Source of the DNA: Eudorina sp. 2006-703-Eu-15
Taxonomy: Eukaryota; Chlorophyta; Chlorophyceae; Chlamydomonadales; Volvocaceae
Direction of reading: 5' to 3'
Assembly: GCA_003117195.1 (NCBI GenBank)
Contig: BDSI01000005.1
Coordinates: 852,857-916,856 of the forward strand
DNA: 64,000 bases
Under the pieces are notes generated by a model. That model did no database searches and had not been told where the DNA came from. It worked only from the letters and a program-made list of their open reading frames with translations. How positions within the stretch are numbered: position 1 is the stretch's first letter; each line of letters starts with the position of its first letter. This document shows positions 60,626 through 64,000 of this stretch, piece after piece. Position numbers and translations under genes: made by a program.

Positions 60626-63600
60626 TTAGAGCAGCAGCAGCTCGTCCTCGTCCTCGTCTGCGCCGCTCGCCGAGCCGCCGTCCTCGTCAGCGCCGTCTGC
60701 CGGCCCGCCCGCGGGGCCGTACACCCGGATGAACGTCCTGCCGTACTTGCGGTCCCGCACCTGGACAAGCGGCCCGAGGGTCCGCGGCACCTGGTGCGCC
60801 AGCTGCTTCGGGTACTCCACAAACACGATTGAGCGGTCGTGCAGGAGGGGCGACCGCTCCAGGAGGTCCATCAACTCGGGGTACGACACGACGAGGTACG
60901 GCGGGCAGACCGAGATGAAGTCAAAGGCACCGCCTGCGGATCGGAGCAGTCCGGGAGCCAGGGTGCGGGTTGGGGGTTCTCCTGGGGTTCGGGGGGTACG
61001 GCAGAGCGCGTGACATGACCATGACATGACACGACATGCCATGGGGAGTGTGGGTGCGACCGGGAGTGCCCGTGTGCAGGATGGGCGCACTGGTTAGCAA
61101 ACAACGCCCGACTCGGGTGCATAAGGGAGAACTGAGAGCTCTGACCCGGGCGCGTGTGGGTGCCGTGTCCGGGGCGTCCGGTCGAGGGGAGGCGGGGGTT
61201 AAATTGAAAAAAATAAATAAACCCGTAGAACGAACCCGGGCACACCGGGGAGGCGGGGAGGCGCTCATTCAGGTAGGGGCGGGTCCGAGCCGTACGGGGT
61301 AGCGGGAGAGGGGGCAGGCAGGCCCCGCCGCCCGCTGTCTTCACTTACAAATGGGGCAGGCAGGCAGGCAGGCAAAGAGGCAGAAAGACAGGCAGGCAGG
61401 GCGGGCCTGTCGCGAACGGTTCCCAGGTGCGGAAGGCGGAATACACTACCGGCACCTGCCGTGAAAGACGCCCGAGGGCCGCGTCCACCCACCGGCCTAC
61501 AGCACTGGTCCCCACGGCCCCTCACCCCCACTCTCCCCCACCGTATTCGACTGTCCCTGTCCCAGTGCTCTCGGCGCCCTGTCCGCACCCATCCCTCCAC
61601 CCAGGGGGGGTGCGGACGCTTCTCGCGGCTCAGGTATCTGTTACCCACCCAGACACCCACCCGCGAACCGCGGCAGCTCAATGGACCTGCGCAGGAAGTC
61701 CTCCGCCTTCATGGTGTGGATTACGGCGCGGCGCTGGAAGCCACACGTCGCGATGTTGCGGGACAGCACCTTGCGACAGACCCACGGGTCCAGCTCGATG
61801 AAGTGGCACTCCCTGGAGCCCCGGCTCAGCGCCTCCAGCCCCACGCTGCCGGTGCCCGCGAAGAAGTCGAGCCAGCGGGACTGCTCGGGGAGGCCGCCGC
61901 CGCTGCCCGCCTGCGCCTGGATCATGTTGAAGATGGCCTGGCGGACCTGGGGGGACGTGGATGAGGTGGACAGGTGGCTGTGGCTGAGGTTGTGGACTTG
62001 TGATGGAGAGTATAGGAAATTGGTAGATATATTTATCGAGGGTGGTTGCCTCCGGCGCACGGCACCAGGTACGAGGCCCGGCTCAAGCGCCCTCCACGTG
62101 TTGCAACACTGCCCGCGGGGGCCGCTGTGACGTGACCCATAAAGATTGCCCCCGTTGTGGGCTGCAACCAGCCCCTTCAAGGCGGCATGCCTTCCCACCC
62201 AGCCAACTGCTGCTTGCCATTTTGGCGGGAGGGGTGTGGCATGCCTGGGTGGCATCAGGCACAGCTCTGCCCTCCCCCCCCCAAAACACTTCAGCGCAGC
62301 TCATCCTTATCATCGTCTACCCATCAGCCATATCCCGTTGTCCACCACAATTACGCCCCACCTTCCGATGATGCCCCACCCCCCGCCCCACGTCCCCCGA
62401 GCCAGTGCATGCTATCAACTTGTCGTCTACCCAATCGCCGTCTCCCCTCATTCACCCCAACGACGCCCTCACACCTTCTCCATCATGGGCCGTGTGGTGG
62501 CGCCCTGGCTGGAGGCCAGCTGCCGGCCCGCCGCACTGCCCGCGATGATGCGCATGCGGCTGTGCACCTTGGACTCGAGCACATGCCGCCCCGAGGCCTT
62601 GCGCTTCATGGCCGCCAGCTCCGCCTCCGCAGCCCGCTGGTGAGCCATCAGCTCCTTAACCTGGGGGTGGCGGGGTGCGGGGGAGGGGAATAGGAAATTG
62701 GTAGACATATTGAAACCGCGCTGCTGCCAGAGCAAACATCCGATAGAGACTCGACTGTACCAGGATCTCCAGCGAAGTGATGACGTCAAGGCAGGGGGGT
62801 TTAGGGGAATTGGTAGACATTTCATACTGCCCTCAGGTAGGGGGATGGTCCGGAGAGGGAAGAGGCCGCGCCCCCTCCCCCCTTTTAGAGGTACGAGCCT
62901 CAACGGACCGCAGCAAAGGAGGATCTCGCAGTGGGCTAGCGGTCCGGCCATGGCCGCCCCCTGGAGGAGCTGGAGGAGCTGGAGGAGCCCCGAGGCCGCT
63001 CCTCCCAGCACCTGCTGCTCTCAGCTCCACAGCTGCACGCAGCCCCGCCCCACCCCGCCCCGGCCCTCCCCCTGCAAACCCCTCAAGAGACAGCTGCTCC
63101 CGACACACAACCCCGGCACCCCCATGTTCCCCTCCGCGCCGCACTCCATGCTGCTCCGCTCCATGTACCCGTACCCGCCCCTCACAGAACCGCCCCGCCC
63201 CGCTCCCCGCCCCGCTCCCGCCCCTAACCTCGCACCTTGTGGGGTTTATAAAGTCGTCTCAGGAGGGCCTCCTGCTGCTCCATGTCGATCCCGCTGGCTC
63301 CGCCGCTGCCGCCCCACGCCACACCCACGTCCCGCTCCTCGCCCTCCTCCTCCTCCTCGTCGTCGCCAAACTCATCAGCCGCGGCCGCCGCGGGCGCCGC
63401 CGCGGTCCCCGGCTTCGCGCCCTGCGCCGCCACCACCGCCGCGCTCCCTTTCCCCTTCCCGGCCAGCTGCTGCTGCTGCTGTTTCGGCTGCTGCTGCTGC
63501 TTCGCCTTCTTCGGATCCTTCTTCTTCCTGATCACCCCGAGCTCCTGCATGAGCGACGGCCGGCCCCGGGCTCCGAGCTCGTCCAGGCCCCACTCCACCT

Positions 63601-64000
63601 CCTCATCCGCAATGGGATCTTTCCCCGGCAGGGGCCGCCGCCCCCGGTCAGCAGCCATGTAATCGTCCTCCTCCTCCTCGTCATCCTCGTCGTACAAGCT
63701 TGTACGGCCGCGGCGTGACGTCGGCGCGGGCACCGGCGCCGCGGCGCGGCGACTTGGGCCGGCGGCGGCGCCGCTAGCGGCCCTCCGTGCACCCCTGCCA
63801 TCTTCCTCCTCGTCGTACAGTCCCTCCCCGTCACTGTCGTCGTCGTACACCAATCCGTTGTCGTCATCCAGGTCCGCGAGGAATGCGAGTGGGTCGTCGT
63901 CGTCGTCATCGCCGCCGCGGCGGGCTTTGCGGCGGCTGGCGGCGGCGGCGTCGCCGCCGCCGGTCCCCGGCGCGCGGCGCGTCGCGACGCGGCCCTGGTC
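60626..64000 (-). CDS. RsmD-like N2-guanine rRNA methyltransferase, acidic N-terminal extension (5' end off window)
   Basis: SAM-dependent methyltransferase of the RsmD family (bacterial RsmD makes m2G966 in 16S rRNA), probably plastid-targeted. Exons seen: 64000-63236, 62660-62475, 61946-61661 and 60933-60626, all in phase. The first visible exon (255 codons, open to the edge) is an unusual Asp/Glu/Ala/Gln-rich region with a KKKDPKKAKQQQ stretch. It ends in LLRRLYKPHK. The enzyme starts at MRIIAGSAAGRQL, then TRPMMEKVRQAIFNMI, the SAM site WLDFFAGTGSVGLEALSRGS, CHFIELDPWV, and the catalytic-loop equivalent FDFISVCPPYLVVSYPELM, where RsmD usually has DPPY/DPPF. The C-terminus is acidic and ends in ELLLL. 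Two introns carry copies of the shared intron element. Confidence 0.87.
61349..61400 (-). repeat. GGCA-type microsatellite in an RsmD-like gene intron
   Basis: CAGG/GGCA tetranucleotide array with interruptions, like that in ADSL intron 5. Confidence 0.8.
62011..62030 (-). other. Shared intron element, copy in RsmD-like gene
   Basis: Minus strand ATATCTACCAATTTCCTATA, in the sense orientation of the gene, 63 nt before the acceptor at 61947. Confidence 0.75.
62689..62708 (-). other. Shared intron element, copy in RsmD-like gene
   Basis: Minus strand ATGTCTACCAATTTCCTATT, sense orientation, 27 nt before the acceptor at 62661. Confidence 0.8.
62801..62820 (-). other. Shared intron element, second copy in the same intron
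   Basis: Minus strand ATGTCTACCAATTCCCCTAA, sense orientation, about 93 nt upstream of the copy at 62689-62708 within one intron. Confidence 0.75.

Overview
The window looks like nuclear DNA of a chlorophyte green alga of the Chlamydomonas/volvocine kind. Its genes are split into many short exons with GT-AG boundaries and GC-rich introns. The products are plant- or alga-type: a plastid solanesyl diphosphate synthase, a lumenal FKBP with a twin-arginine signal, a plant-type CCCH zinc-finger protein and a monofunctional formate-THF ligase. TGTAA, the usual chlorophyte poly(A) signal, lies downstream of several stop codons. There are no operons, ribosome-binding sites or CRISPR arrays. Exon coordinates below were set by reading splice sites and checking that reading frames join in phase; no transcript data were available.

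Layout. 1-1562 (-): ZupT-like ZIP metal transporter, 3' end off the left edge. 2214-3766: decayed DNA transposon with perfect 28-bp terminal inverted repeats. 6079-8541 (+): FKBP16-3-like prolyl isomerase. 11374-13218 (-): solanesyl diphosphate synthase. 13911-17296 (+): M14 zinc carboxypeptidase. 18918-19280 (+): intronless RPB11. 19454-22011 (+): proline/alanine-rich protein tentatively PAAT-like. 23375-28108 (+): adenylosuccinate lyase, 10 exons. 30827-31426 (-): unknown protein. 31869-34113: a large inverted repeat followed by a hAT transposase remnant. 35369-42914 (-): formate-tetrahydrofolate ligase, 17 exons including one GC-AG intron. 43596-43919 (-): Sm protein G. 45395-46415 (-): undescribed 90-residue membrane protein in four exons. 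46757-50777 (+): SpoU/TrmH rRNA 2'-O-methyltransferase (MRM1-like). 50778-55288: repeat-bearing intergenic stretch. 55289-59263 (-): tandem CCCH zinc-finger protein with a long Gln/Ala-rich tail. 60626-64000 (-): RsmD-like methyltransferase, 5' end off the right edge.

Functional links are mostly housekeeping. Adenylosuccinate lyase and formate-THF ligase both serve purine synthesis (the latter supplies 10-formyl-THF), but they are 7 kb apart and convergent, so linkage may be chance. Two rRNA methyltransferases, Sm-G, RPB11 and the CCCH protein are RNA-related. Two gene pairs are divergent and share short upstream regions (13219-13910 and 46416-46756).

The most interesting signal is not a gene. 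A roughly 20-nt element, ATGTCTACCAAATTCCTATA and close variants, occurs five times. All copies are inside introns, in the sense orientation of three unrelated genes, and three sit 27-30 nt before the 3' splice site. Next in interest are the four-exon 90-residue membrane protein, the large hairpin beside the hAT remnant, and the unknown protein at 30827-31426, which resembles a nuclease fold lacking its usual lysine.
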